From contig BSYO01000036.1 in the NCBI GenBank assembly GCA_033239525.1, positions 2,998,126 to 3,062,125 of the forward strand: 64,000 nt of DNA, in the 5' to 3' direction. Within the stretch, counting starts at the first letter, position 1; each line of letters opens with the position of its first letter. The position numbers were made by a program, and so were the translations under genes. Under the pieces are notes generated by a model. The model was not told where the DNA came from and made no database searches. It saw nothing but the letters and a program-made list of their open reading frames with translations. Below, piece by piece: positions 48,536 through 59,931 of the stretch. The stretch comes from Nepenthes gracilis. Its lineage: Eukaryota; Streptophyta; Magnoliopsida; Caryophyllales; Nepenthaceae.

Positions 48536-48594
48536 GCAATAATAAAGCAAGGCCAACATTAACAACCAAATCCAAAATTTTTGTGCACGGGCTA
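48520..48594 (-). other. Peroxidase 3' flank left of the 3' LTR
   Basis: On the minus strand, sequence right after the LTR reads TAGCCCGTGCACAAAAATTTT and on to GTTAATGTTGGCCTTGC. This resembles the sequence after the stop of the complete peroxidase (TAGTGATCACAAATCTC ... GTTGATGTTGGCCTTG). TAGCC here also matches TAGCT before the LTR at 42318. Confidence 0.6.
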
Positions 48595-49147
48595 TGATGC
48601 AAGCGCCATCGGCGTCGGCACCTATAAATGACAACAGTAGATGAAATCAGAGAAGAAGACGGGAAAAGGGGAGTTCAATAGAGAAAGAATAGAGAGAAAA
48701 AAGTAAGATAGAGGGAAGATAGAGGCAAAGAAAGAGGAGAAAGGGGAGAGACATGAGATAGAGAGAGGGTTTCGAGAGAGAGATAGGGTGAACAGAGAGG
48801 GAAGAGAGTGACAAGACGAGAGAATAGCAGAATGTAGGAAAGGAAATATCTTCTTCCAGATCAATACCCAAGAACGATTTCTTATACAGTGTTTGGGTAG
48901 CCCATGTATAATAAAGGGAATATACTCTAACAAACAAAAAATAAACAAACAAACATTACCCCTATGAAAATAAACAGAAAATAAAGGGAAGCACATGTAG
49001 GAAAAGTGTAACTGAATTCAAGTGCAATCCCTAAATTAAATGTAATCTCCAAATATGATGAAGGTTGTCCCAAGCACTTCTTCATTTGATAGTAATCGGT
49101 TAACACAATGGCCATATTTTTGAGGATATCTAATGATACACGTAACA
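48595..49147 (-). repeat. LTR (3') of the chimera-bearing retroelement
   Basis: 553 bp inverted copy of 42318-42872, about 85% identical by eye. The end of the chimeric ORF runs into it. Confidence 0.72.
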
Positions 49148-50774
49148 TTATCGCTTCTATCAAAAGAACCTTACCCTCGGGGTTAAACGAGGAAGAAGCG
49201 TGATAAAGGATTGCCACTATGAAACTGCCGCACACCCGCTGCAGCGAAAATTCTTCTAGAGTCACGTATTTCACGTAGCTTCGTTCCTTATTGGACTTCC
49301 TTGCAATCAGAGAAGCAGTTTCCCCCTTTGATTGCTCAGCATCATATTGAGCCCTGCTCCCAATTAAGGGTTCACTTAGAAAAGCACGGAACTCTTTGAT
49401 AATGGATTGACACTCCAATCTACGGTCACTTGAAGTAGAATCATCCTCCTTGACACTGATAAGCTGTTCAGGGTGAAAGAGCTGGTGATAAGTTCCAGTT
49501 CTTACTTCATAAATTTCAGTTGGCTCAAGATCGATAGAAACAGCACGTGGAACATGCTTTCCAGCTCCAGGTTCACTGAAAAAGGTGTTGAAAGCATCAT
49601 CACCATCCTTGAGAGCCGCTAACGAGGGTAGGGCAGATGGCCATGGGCGCTTCAATCTCAAAGAAAACGGAGATGGATACATTGGAAATGTGGTCAATGG
49701 TTCAATTTCCAACAAGGAAACTCTCGGCTGCCTCCCCACAGCTGTCGATTCATCCCAGCTAACCTTGACTGAACGCCAATGGGAGTTTAGCCAGCGAACA
49801 GGATCTGAGTCACTAATTCCTGTGATTGTGCCCATAAACCGACGGACACTTGATTCTTCCATCTCAAATGGCATTCGGAATCGCATGCCAACAGAGACAC
49901 AAGTATGATAGACCGCTTTAACATACCTTTCCAAAGCTACTACAAATTCAGACGGACTGGCCCTTGGATTGTAAAACACAGTGAAGCGGTTATCTGTAGC
50001 ATCAGCACGTGCTGCTGCGGCAAGCAGAGCTATGTGCATGCTGTCACTTGATAAAACCAACGAAGGCATGATAGTTTGTGGATGAATTATATGTCTCTTT
50101 GGTTGGCCACGAATTATATGCCTGAATTCCCATTTATTATCATGAAGATCCCTCACAATCAATTCTTGAGCTGGTGGCTGATGGAAGTAATCAAGAGAAG
50201 GAAAAACTCGTTCAGCTACACGGTGAGGAACAAAGAATCCTCCATGCGTGCTTGTATCACTTGCAGTAAGTGGTTCACAGAAATAATTAGTTAGTTGTGT
50301 GCTAGGAGCTCCCAACTCGTCAGGTAGTGAACACATATCCTTTTGTTCTTGCGGTGTTAGTGGTTGCAAGGTCAGCTTAGCATAGACTTCATCTATCTCC
50401 AGATCTGTATGCATGATCACATCATGGAGCTGACAAGGAAGTTGTGGGGGCAAGCTAGAGTAGTTAGGAATATGAGCATCTATTTCGTTGTTAGTTGAGG
50501 CTGCAACCTGTACATTATGACCTTGAGGGAAATATACAACACAGCTTTCAACAGGCGGCAGAGATACAATAGGACCAGCACACGGGTGCCACAGCTTAGA
50601 ATTCAAACGTTTTTGAGCTGTCATGCACTGTTGGTAGTAGAGGCGATGCCAATGTTTGTTGCCATCCATTGCATCTTGAGCCCTTGTTGCCATGCACAAA
50701 CCAATTTTGTCCTCCAATAGAGGGATAGGTTCCTCTTTTAGTAGGGTGAGCCTTTCATCAGATGTGAAAAACAC
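48927..50774 (-). CDS. Chimeric intronless ORF: unknown + ARF + alpha-tubulin + unknown + LTR
   Basis: A 615-codon open frame. Residues 1-56 are unrecognised ([20 protein letters not shown]). Residues 57-385 are an auxin response factor closest by eye to ARF6/8: [21 protein letters not shown]3-domain [32 protein letters not shown], then [20 protein letters not shown] and [20 protein letters not shown]. About 39 residues of the B3 domain after RGQPKRH are missing in frame. Residues about 390-444 are an N-terminal alpha-tubulin segment: [42 protein letters not shown]. Residues 445-541 are unrecognised; from 543 on the frame is LTR. ARF genes have many introns and none is present, so the parts derive from spliced RNA. 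The frame continues upstream to about 50894 with one TAG (50778-50780). The GTG at 50774 is only where openness starts and not a proven start; see the upstream peroxidase exon. Confidence 0.85.
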   Translation of the reverse strand: MFFTSDERLTLLKEEPIPLLEDKIGLCMATRAQDAMDGNKHWHRLYYQQCMTAQKRLNSKLWHPCAGPIVSLPPVESCVVYFPQGHNVQVAASTNNEIDAHIPNYSSLPPQLPCQLHDVIMHTDLEIDEVYAKLTLQPLTPQEQKDMCSLPDELGAPSTQLTNYFCEPLTASDTSTHGGFFVPHRVAERVFPSLDYFHQPPAQELIVRDLHDNKWEFRHIIRGQPKRHIIHPQTIMPSLVLSSDSMHIALLAAAARADATDNRFTVFYNPRASPSEFVVALERYVKAVYHTCVSVGMRFRMPFEMEESSVRRFMGTITGISDSDPVRWLNSHWRSVKVSWDESTAVGRQPRVSLLEIEPLTTFPMYPSPFSLRLKRPWPSALPSLAALKDGDDAFNTFFSEPGAGKHVPRAVSIDLEPTEIYEVRTGTYHQLFHPEQLISVKEDDSTSSDRRLECQSIIKEFRAFLSEPLIGSRAQYDAEQSKGETASLIARKSNKERSYVKYVTLEEFSLQRVCGSFIVAILYHASSSFNPEGKVLLIEAIMLRVSLDILKNMAIVLTDYYQMKKCLGQPSSYLEITFNLGIALEFSYTFPTCASLYFLFIFIGVMFVCLFFVC

Positions 50775-50938
50775 GGCCTACAATTTTGTTAAACAAATGT
50801 CCATATTTAAAAATTCAAGTAAAGCCAACTTAATATCATTAGTTGAAGCATCCTCGTTACCAAGCGGTTTGAGGGGCTCCAATTGGGATTTCAACTATAA
50901 ATAAATAAATGAATAACTTTTACAAATGAGATCTTTAC
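50775..50938 (-). other. Possible intron joining peroxidase exon 1 to the chimera
   Basis: The donor AGG|GTAAAG (50938-50937) is the natural peroxidase intron 1 donor. Acceptors are TTGTAG ending at 50778 (exon starts GCCGTG, phase 0, in frame with the chimera) or TTATAG ending at 50895 (phase 0 too, but then TAG at 50778-50780 stops the frame). The stretch 50781-50894 also reads as coding (QLEPLKPLGNEDASTNDIKL), so the captured unknown segment begins upstream of the open frame. Confidence 0.55.
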
Positions 50939-51181
50939 CCTGACAAAACAATCATGGAAATGCAATCTCAGTAGCTTAGCGGCCAAAGCAAGATCCTTCT
51001 TGACAGCAGCCTGGGTGACACTCCTCACAATTTGCTCAGTCGAAGAGCATTTCAGGAGGTAGGATGACAGGCTGAGTTCAAGGCTGAGCTCCAACCCGGC
51101 ACTGCAAATTCCGGCAACGGTGGCCGCCATTAAGACTGTAACAACCACCGCAGACAACCTGGGCCCCATTTTTCTCTCCAC
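50939..51181 (-). CDS. Class III peroxidase exon 1, isolated
   Basis: 81 codons from ATG 51181, or MGPR four codons later. A signal peptide (VVVTVLMAATVAGICSAG) is followed by SSYLLKCSSTEQIVRSVTQA and the distal heme site LRLHFHDCFVR, ending at donor AGG|GTAAAG, phase 0. It matches exon 1 of the complete gene at 35309. No exon 2-4 follows on this strand; the chimeric ORF lies there instead. The promoter is present. The transcript would therefore start as a secreted peroxidase and run into the chimera. Confidence 0.9.
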
Positions 51182-51199
51182 AATTTATGTATGCTTGCT

Positions 51200-51455
51200 T
51201 GCTATTGTTGTTGGTCGATGCATAAAAGAGGCAAACATGGGCGATTTATATAGGCATTGTTATCATATTTAAAAAGACGAATCCGATTCATATTCTTTGA
51301 GAATTATAAAAATTTCGTTAATGAAATATCTGGGGGATAAGGCAAAAATCTACAGCTAATGGCGTGATATCTTGCTTGAGTGAATCAAGGGCTGTGCATG
51401 CAGTTTTCATGCATCCCTGTGCGATCACAGCCGTTGGATCGTTCGGCTGTAGTTT
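51200..51455 (-). promoter_or_regulatory. Conserved peroxidase promoter, copy 3
   Basis: Minus-strand counterpart of 34990-35205: GGCTGTGATCGCACAGGGATGC, CCCTTGATTCACTCAAGCAAGA-type block, TCTCAAAGAATA, AACAATGCCTATATAAATCG. It has an intact TATATAAAT about 70 bp before the ATG. Confidence 0.8.
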
Positions 51456-53255
51456 AATCATTTGAAGATAACTGATTTTGATTGATTTCTATAAAAATCA
51501 AGGAATTATTAATTAAAAATAAATAATTATGCATTACAAGGAATGCTCATAGAAGCATTCATTACCTTGGAATGTACTTATTAATTTTGTATTTATACAA
51601 TTTTTCCCATGTTAGCTTGTATTTTTTTAATCATTGATGCACATTATTGAAGGGACATTAATTAATCATAATCAAGAAAAATAATTATAATACGTTACAA
51701 GATATTTTTTTTTTGTTTTTTTTAACTCTTGTATAGGTTAATATATCTATTTGATCTTTTCTAAAGTTTTTATTTTGTACCCTTTTTCCAAAAAATAAAA
51801 AATAATTATGTCAAACAAAATAAAAATACTTTTTTTATCATTTAGCCATTTAACTATAGCAACTAATAACACCCTATCTAAAATTAATTCACCTATTAAA
51901 AAAAATAATTATCCAAAGAACCCGGATTAGCTCAAAAAAAATAAACAAAAATAAATTAAAAAATGTATAATTTATGACTTCTTCAAATGACGTTTAATAT
52001 AACATAATACCTAAATTTATTTACTTGTTATGGATGAACAAAATCTGATTTACTTACTAATTAAAGAAAAAAATTAATTATATTTAATTATATTTATTTA
52101 TTTATTTATTTGTATAGCGGTTTAGACTAAACAGGACATTAATTAACATATATTAATTAAAAGGCAAATCAATACATGATCAATTATATTATCATGTGGC
52201 AATGCTTGATTGGATAATTTTTTTAGAAAAAATAATTATTCAAGATGTACTCTAATTAATTAATTAATTAAACATTTCCCATCCAAAATTTGATTATAAA
52301 AATAAAAACAAAAAATAAATTCATGTGCCTTGTGTTGACCAGCACAATTTACATGGAGCCCTTGGCTATTCTACATGACAAAAATTAGTACAAATAATAC
52401 TTTATTTAATTATAAATTTGTATTTGATACATATTTTAAGTGCATGTTAGTATTATAAATAAAAAATTATATACTATAATTAGAATAATATGTTATTTTA
52501 TGATATTGTATAATTAAGGGACATATAGTCAATTATAAAATACATGTTAAATTTGATAAATAATTAAAACAATCGATAGTTATATTTTTTAATAATTAAT
52601 TAGTATTATAAAATAATATGATAGTTTTACTAAAAGTGGGTGTTCCTTTATTTACATAGAACAAAATAAACATATTTATTAAATAAAAATTATGTTTTAT
52701 AGAAATTATTTACTTTAAAAACATTTTTTATAATTTTATATAATATATATGAAAGAAAATAATTTTCTTTATAATATTTTGGGCATTCATATATAGGTAA
52801 GACAATTTAGATGGTCACAGAAATAAATGGGTATAATGAATATTTATTAAATTCTATCGTAAATGAAAAATTAAATTATAAAAAAATTTAAAAATTAAAA
52901 AAAAAAAAAAGATAGCTTTGTTAATTAGTATTGGTAATTAATAATGAATAAGAGACAAATTTTAAAATGGGCTTTTTGTTTTTAAATCGAAAATCATTTC
53001 TCTGACTTTTAATTTAAGTTTTTTGTTCATTACAAAAATATATTCTATTTATTGGTTTTTCTATAAGTACAAAATATCAAAATATAAAAAATATTTTTCT
53101 ATGTGTATTAAATAATCAAATAATTATGCAATGTTGTGAATTTATTATTGATGATAGATAATTTTTTTTTTCTATTAAATTTGTTATCTCTTAAAATTTT
53201 TAGATGACAAAATGATGTTAATATTCATCCACATTCTCATATTATTTAGTCTTTT
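51456..53255. other. Very A+T-rich, no gene seen
   Basis: Long ATTTA/AATTAATT runs and short tandem words (ATTA at 52255-52270). No supported feature. Confidence 0.5.
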
Positions 53256-54900
53256 TGCCTCCTCCTAAAACCAATTTTTTTCATTTTATTTATATATGTA
53301 TATATATATATATATATTTAATACCTGAAACTTTTCAAAATTTGACATAACCCCAAGCCAAGTTGAAATATGAATGGGCCAAATCCAAAACAATAAAGAT
53401 TTTGACTCACAGCGAGTAGAGGATTATATCCAAAGTTTTTATTCGATGTCCAAACAGTGATATCAAATCTAATAAAAATTTAAATCACGCCCGATAGAAA
53501 GAAAAGGTCTAACAAAAATTCAAATTATCATAATAAGTCTGTCATATCATAAATATAAAAAATTTTCAAAATAGTAACTATAAAAATAAATAAATTATAT
53601 GATATCCTCAATACGTAAGTTCTAATACAAATCAATTATAAATTCCAATACAAATCCAAGTCCCAATATAACTAATTTAGATCTTCAAGTCACTTCCGTC
53701 TGATACCTACAAGTTTTTTGAGTCTTTTAATCTAGAAGGGTTAAAAACGTAGATAATAGGCACACCCGTGAATAATAGGTACACTTTTTAAGTTTATCGA
53801 AATATATTAAGACGTTCGAATATATTATTTCATTCAATTTCTTTCAATAATTTTTAACAAATTCTAAATCGAGAAACTCTATAATAAATATCAAAAAAAA
53901 TTTACCCTGTTAAAAAGTATAAATTTTTATAACAAATATCAAAAACTTTTCATCCCTGACAGAAAAATACAAAACTTTTACTCCGAAAAAATATAAATAT
54001 AAAAATTTTTATCCTATTGGAAAGCACAAATATTAAAATAAATAACAAATTTGGGTCTAACGGAAAGTATATGCGCGGCCTACCATATGTAAGACCTAAA
54101 TAAAAAAATTCATGACTTTTCCTTTTGTAAATATTTTCATATGTAAATACAATATTTTAAATATTTACTTATTTTTTTAAATAAATAAATTCATTAAATA
54201 TTTAGTACAATCAAAATAAAATCTCAAAACTTTCAATAAAATTTACATACATATGATAATACTCAAAATGGGAAGGATTATATGCATGCACCTCAAAACA
54301 CAAAATATAAATAAAATTAGAAGAAATTTAAAATAAATTAAAAATCGAGAATGAAAATACTTCTCTTTACCTTTAAATCTGATAAATTTGACAAAATAAT
54401 ACTTTAAAATTACCATTTTCTTTTCATTTCTCTCTCCTTTGTCTTCCTTTTTTCTCTTCTCTTTTCTTCTTCCCGTGAATTTTGATCTAAAACAATGTAG
54501 GCACTTCTTTTATAAATAAATCGTATACAAGCACCGATCAGACGTGTATTAGGCACAACTCAAATCCTCATGTGCGGCTCAACATTGAGTATTTGCCTAA
54601 AACACATATAAGCATCCCATAGGTACTCCTTAAACGTGTACATTTCGTTCGAAATGCACATAAGCACACAAAAAGTGCCCATCAAGCCCCATGCATGCTT
54701 CCATCATTAAGTTTCATTCCATTTTTATTGTAGAATCAATTTTGCAAATGGACACAGAATTAATTAATAATATCAAAATTGACAATTAGAAATCAGGCAC
54801 TATAACTCTTTCCTCCTTACAAAATTTTTTTCACAAAATTTATATACATTAAAACTCGAACATGTAGAAGTATTTCTTCTGAACTTTATCTTCATGCTCC
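53256..54900 (-). repeat. Decayed 3' LTR of a Del/Tekay Gypsy element
   Basis: Its left edge (CCTCCTAAAACCAATTTTTTTC, ATTTATATATGTATATATA, AAAATTTGACATAACCCCAAG) matches 59305-59405, the other side of the internal region. It contains a CT-rich tract (54420-54475) and GCAC/GTGC-rich words (54530-54680) as in the other LTRs. The right edge next to the integrase remnant is approximate. A (TA)n run lies at 53298-53318. Confidence 0.6.
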
Positions 54901-55019
54901 CGAGTTATTTTCATAAATAAATGATTTTTTCAAAACACCTTGACAAATGGAATTACATTAATATGCAAAACTTGATCTCCTCTTTCCAATATTTGAATTA
55001 GAACCTTAACATATGTCAA

Positions 55020-58000
55020 ATTCTTATTGGTTTGTAATAGTCATATTCAAAAATATTTGATGATCAAATATGTATTTTCTCAACATAGAAATATGAAAAA
55101 AGTTAAAACAATCTACTAAACTATGAGGTACGGCCAATATGTAAGTTACCTCTTTAATCCGCTGTAAAATTTTAAATGATCCATTAAATTTTGGCTTTAA
55201 TTTTTCTTTCACCCCGATTTTTAAAATTCCTTTACTAAGAGATACCTTTAAAAATATATGATCTCCCGCATCAAAACTTAACTCAAATTTTTGATGATTT
55301 ACATAATTTTTCTGATGTTTTTAAGATCAAATGATCTTGAATAATTTTTTTCTTATCAGATGTGTCCTAAATGATATCAGGGCCCAATGACTTATAATTT
55401 TTAATTTTTTTCTAATTAATAGGAAACATACATCTCTATCTATACAAAATCGTAAAGAGGTCATTCCAATATTTAATTAATTACTATTATTATGTATAAA
55501 TTATGCCAACAACAAATAGTTACTTCAATATTCTTTCATCTTCAAAACAAATATCCTTAATATGTCATCTAATATTTAAATGGTTCTGTATGATTGACCA
55601 TCTATCTACGGGTAAAATACCGTATCGAATTTTAAATTAGTACCCAACTATTTATACAAACTCTCCTAAAATTTTGACACAATTCTTGAGTTATATTCAG
55701 AAAAAATCAAAGTTAGAATACCATATAATTTCATAATCTCATTTATATATAGTCATGTCAAACAATCCCTAAAAAAGTCATCCTCACATGGCAAAAAAGT
55801 GAATGTATTAGTTAACTTATCAACAATCACCTAAATAGTATCAAAATTTCTAACTATCTTAGGTAGACCTAAAACAAAATCTATCGTAATATACTTCTAC
55901 TTTCAACTAGAAATAAGAAAAGCAAGCAGAAATCCTAGAATCCTGTAATTTGTTAGCGTACTATACACCTAACCACATATACTACAATCTCATCTTATAT
56001 TCCTTCACTAGAAATGCTTATTCATTTCTTGATATATTTTCATTACTTCGAAATGAATTGTGTACTTTACACTATGAGTTTCATTCAAAATTTATTCCTT
56101 TAGGTCCTCAATATTGGCGCACAAATTCTATCTTGAAATTGTAGGACTTTATTTGCTCGAATATTAAAATTTACCCACAACTCATTATTCAAATCCCCAA
56201 CAATCTCTATCAAATATGGATCATTAATCTATGGCTCATTGATATTCTACATAATCACCAATTGAACTAGAAAATACAATAAAATTACTACATAATTTTG
56301 GGAGTACAACGGAATATTGTAACTTCTTACCCCATTCAATATCTCTTATTTCTTGATCATCAAATAGCCATCATACTTGAAGATTTTTGGTTCAAAGTTC
56401 TAGCAACCAAATTTGCCTTTTTTGGTTGATATTAAATTTCATAATTATAATTTTTCAATAAATTCATTCATTAATATTATCGTATATTTAATTCCTTCTA
56501 CGAGAATAAATATTTTAAACTCTTTTGATCGAAATAAATAATAATTTTTTCATATAAATAATGTCTTCAAATCTTCAAGACATTGTTGCCAATTTTAAAT
56601 CATGGTTGGGATAATTTTGTTCGTGAGTTTTAAACTGCTTTCACCCATAAGTAACAATTCATTCACATTGTATTAAAATACAACCAAAACCTTTCTTTAA
56701 AATATCACAATGCACTATAAAATCCCTGAATCTATCTGGAATTGGTAACATCAGGGAAAAAGTCAATTTATACTTTAACCTTTGAAAACTCATCTCACAG
56801 TCTTCAATCTAAAGAAAAACCGTTCACTTTTGAGTTAGATACGTCAATAGCACTGCAATCTTTGATAGATTCTCAATGAAGCATCGATGATACTTGGCCA
56901 GACCCCAAAAATTTCAAACAACCATAACATTAGTTGATAATTCCAAATTAGGTATTGCCTCAATTTTTTTTTTTTTAGATGCACTAATATGCCTCCTTCG
57001 AAAATTATATGCCCCAAAAATAAAGTTTTTTTTTACCTAAAACTTGTGCTTTTTCAACTTAATGAATAGTCGCCTTTCCCTTAAAGTTTGTACGGTGCTC
57101 CTCAAATGCATTTTATGCTCCTTAAAAATCCTTGAATAGATTAAGATATCATTAACAAAAATCATTACGACTTGATCCAGATAGAGTTAAAATACCCAAT
57201 TCATAAAATTTATAAAATACTATAGGAATATTTGTTAACCTAAAAGATATTATCAAAAATTTATAATGATTATACCTCATTCTAAATGCCCTCTTTGGCA
57301 CGACCTCATGCTTGATTCTTAATTTGTGATACCCTTAATGTAATTCTATCTTGAAAAAAACCTACACTCTTTGTAATTAGTCAAATAGATTGTCAATTTT
57401 AGGTGGTGGATTCTTATTCATGATCGTGATCTTATTTAATTTTTGATAATCAATAAAAAATATCATCGATCCATCCTTCTTTTTCACAGAAAGTAGTGGT
57501 ACTTCCAACGATAGCACACTCAGCTAAATAAACCCCTACTTAAATAACTCCTACAATTTTTACGTTTACTCTTTCAATTCAAATAAAGTCACTCTATAGG
57601 GAGTCCTTAAGACTGGTGTAGTTTCCAACATTACATTAATGGTGAACTCAATTTCTCGATCGGAGGTAAACTAGCCAAATCCTCTAGAAAAACATCCTCA
57701 AATTCACTTACCATCAAAATTTCTTCAATTGATACATTATGACTTCCAGACACTGACATAGCCAAATAAACTTGGCATTCATCTTTAATTAAATGGCTAG
57801 TATACAGAGCCAAAATCAATCTAGACACTTCCTTTTCGTCATTCCTTTAGAACTCAAAAGACTCATACCTAAGGATACAAAATAAAAAGGACTTGTTATA
57901 ACAATCTACATTAGTGTAATAACACGCCAACTAATCCATCCTTAAAATGATATCAAAATTTAAAATATTAAGTAAAATTAAATCCACTAATGATTTAAAC

Positions 58001-59260
58001 TCATCAACCCAAATCGAGTATTGGGAATATATAATATCAACTAATAAAGGCTCATGCATCGAGGTAGACACTACTAAGTCAAATTCTAAAATTTGGGGCA
58101 GAGCACACAAATTACAAACAAACTTAGGAGTTATAAATGAATGGATAGACTCGGAGTCAATCAACACGAGTCATAGAATCAAATATTTGCTTATTACCTT
58201 CAATCACCGACAAGTCTGCTCTTACATCCTTCACCAACGCTGCAAACATCCCTCCCAAAATAGAGAGCTTCTTATATGGATGCCGGGGAGGAAATGGACT
58301 ATTTTTCACCATACGGCCAACTTGACCATAATTAAAGTAAGCTCTACTTTGGCAATAACATTGCCTCCCAACATGATATTTCTCATAACGCTCGCACACT
58401 GGCTTATAATATTGGGGCTTTGTCGACAAATACTTGACTCCAATCACCTTCCCCTTTTCCTAGTCCTTGGATTTGGATTGGGAGTCTCCAATCTTCGAGC
58501 TCTTGCCTTTGCTCACCACCCTCTTCTCAAAAAACTTCTCCCTCTCTTACTCTTGCTCAATGAGTAGAGCTCAATTAAGAACTTCACTGTAAACGTGCAA
58601 TCGAATAGGTACCAACTGCTTTCTGATAGAATCTTATAGTCCTTGTAAGAACTTTCGAGCTCTCAAGGCCTCATCTACCCCCACATGTTAGGCAAAATAG
58701 GATAACTCAGTAAACTTGTGTCATATTCAGCCACTATCTAGCATCGCTGCTTCAAGTGGTTGAACTCATCCTCTTTGATTTTCTAAATACTGGAGAGAAA
58801 AAATTTTCATAAAAGCCTCCAAGAGCATGAAATTTCTTCATTGTCTATACCAAGACTCAGTAATTAAGTAGCCTACCATCTATCCACCTCTCTTTTAAGC
58901 TCGTAGGTTTTAAATTTAACCTTACCTTCTTCAAGGCAGTTTTATCACCACAAACACATTCTCCACTTGGTGGATCCAATTTTCCACCTTGATGGGATCA
59001 AATTCTTTCAAAAATTCAAGTGCATGGTCATTTGTGAAACAATCAAAGGGTGTCATGCCGTACCCCTGGTCACCCACCTCCTCCTTGTAGCTAAGTTCTT
59101 ATCCTGCCACTAGATCATTCTATCCATAATGTCACTTATACAACCTATCATCACCAAGTAATCATTCTCTCGAGTAAAACCCAAATTTCAAACCTCTGAT
59201 CCTTTTTTTTTTCTATGTTGATATTTATCATACAAAGATATTCAGATTTTCAGTTCCTCA
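55020..59260 (-). pseudogene. Del/Tekay-type Gypsy gag-pol, heavily decayed
   Basis: Minus-strand internal region with domains in correct order from right to left. A gag remnant lies at 58460-59250. A zinc knuckle remnant is at 58340-58400 (FNYGQVGRMVKNSP, cf. CYNCGKxGHxxRxCP). Protease is at 57931-58167 (MLIDSESIHSFIT, where family members have DSGSTHSFI). The RT start is at 57640-57720 (EFEDVFLEDLASLPPIEKL) and the RT core at about 57400-57500 ([10 protein letters not shown]). RT/RNase H debris reaches about 56900. The integrase C-terminus is at 55024-55212 (LKPKFNGSFKILQRIKEVTY, FFHISMLRKY). There are dozens of stops and indels; it is inactive. Confidence 0.85.
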
Positions 59261-59286
59261 AAATCAAATAAGATTTTTTTTTACAA

Positions 59287-59410
59287 CTTTCTCTAATACT
59301 ATTCTATCACGTCCTAAAACTAATTTTCTCATTTTATTTATATATGTATATACCTTTAATACTCAAAATTTTCTAAAATCTGACTTAACCTCAAGTCGGG
59401 TTGACAGTAA
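59287..59410 (-). repeat. Primer-binding site and 5' LTR end of the Del/Tekay element
   Basis: On the minus strand the LTR end ...ACGTGATA is followed by TAGTATTAGAGAA, a decayed TGGTATCAGAGCA initiator-Met primer-binding site. About 100 bp of LTR matches 53260-53350; homology then fades. Confidence 0.6.
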
Positions 59411-59687
59411 ACGACCCAAACCCTAAAATTTATTCAAAAGAAATTAAGTGTTGTACCCAAACCCTAAAAGTTATTTTATAATGATAAATTAAAATAAATT
59501 ATTAAATTATTAAAATTAATTTTAAGTTCAAATCAGAAAATAAGTATTGAACCGAAGTGGTTTAGGGTTTAATGATGCCTGATGTGTGCCTAAGCTACAC
59601 GTGAGCATAGCTTAGATAGAATCGTTGTGCTTGAGGTGTATGAGAGCTGTAAATGCGTGGTTAGTCTAAAATAGTAGCACCTGAGGT
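59411..59687. other. LTR debris, no gene seen
   Basis: Contains two ACCCAAACCCTAAAA phrases about 40 bp apart and GTGC-rich words; probably the rest of the eroded 5' LTR. Confidence 0.4.
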
Positions 59688-59692
59688 ATTTC

Positions 59693-59879
59693 TGTAATAT
59701 TCTAAATTTTTATTTGATTTAATTGTAATCATTTATTATTTTAGATAATTTTGGTATGATAAAAATTAATTAAATATTATAAAATTTTAGAAGAATATTT
59801 GGGTCAATTGGGCCGGTGTCCAAAGTACGCCCATATTGCCGTCAAATATTAATTTGGATTTTGAAATATAAAAAATGGA

Positions 59880-59931
<52 letters not shown>

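Noticed and set aside
51500..53255. Search for exons 2-4 of the third peroxidase copy
   Set aside because: No GCDGS, LSGAHTIG or EIRKHC motif is readable on either strand here or between 48.9 and 50.9 kb.
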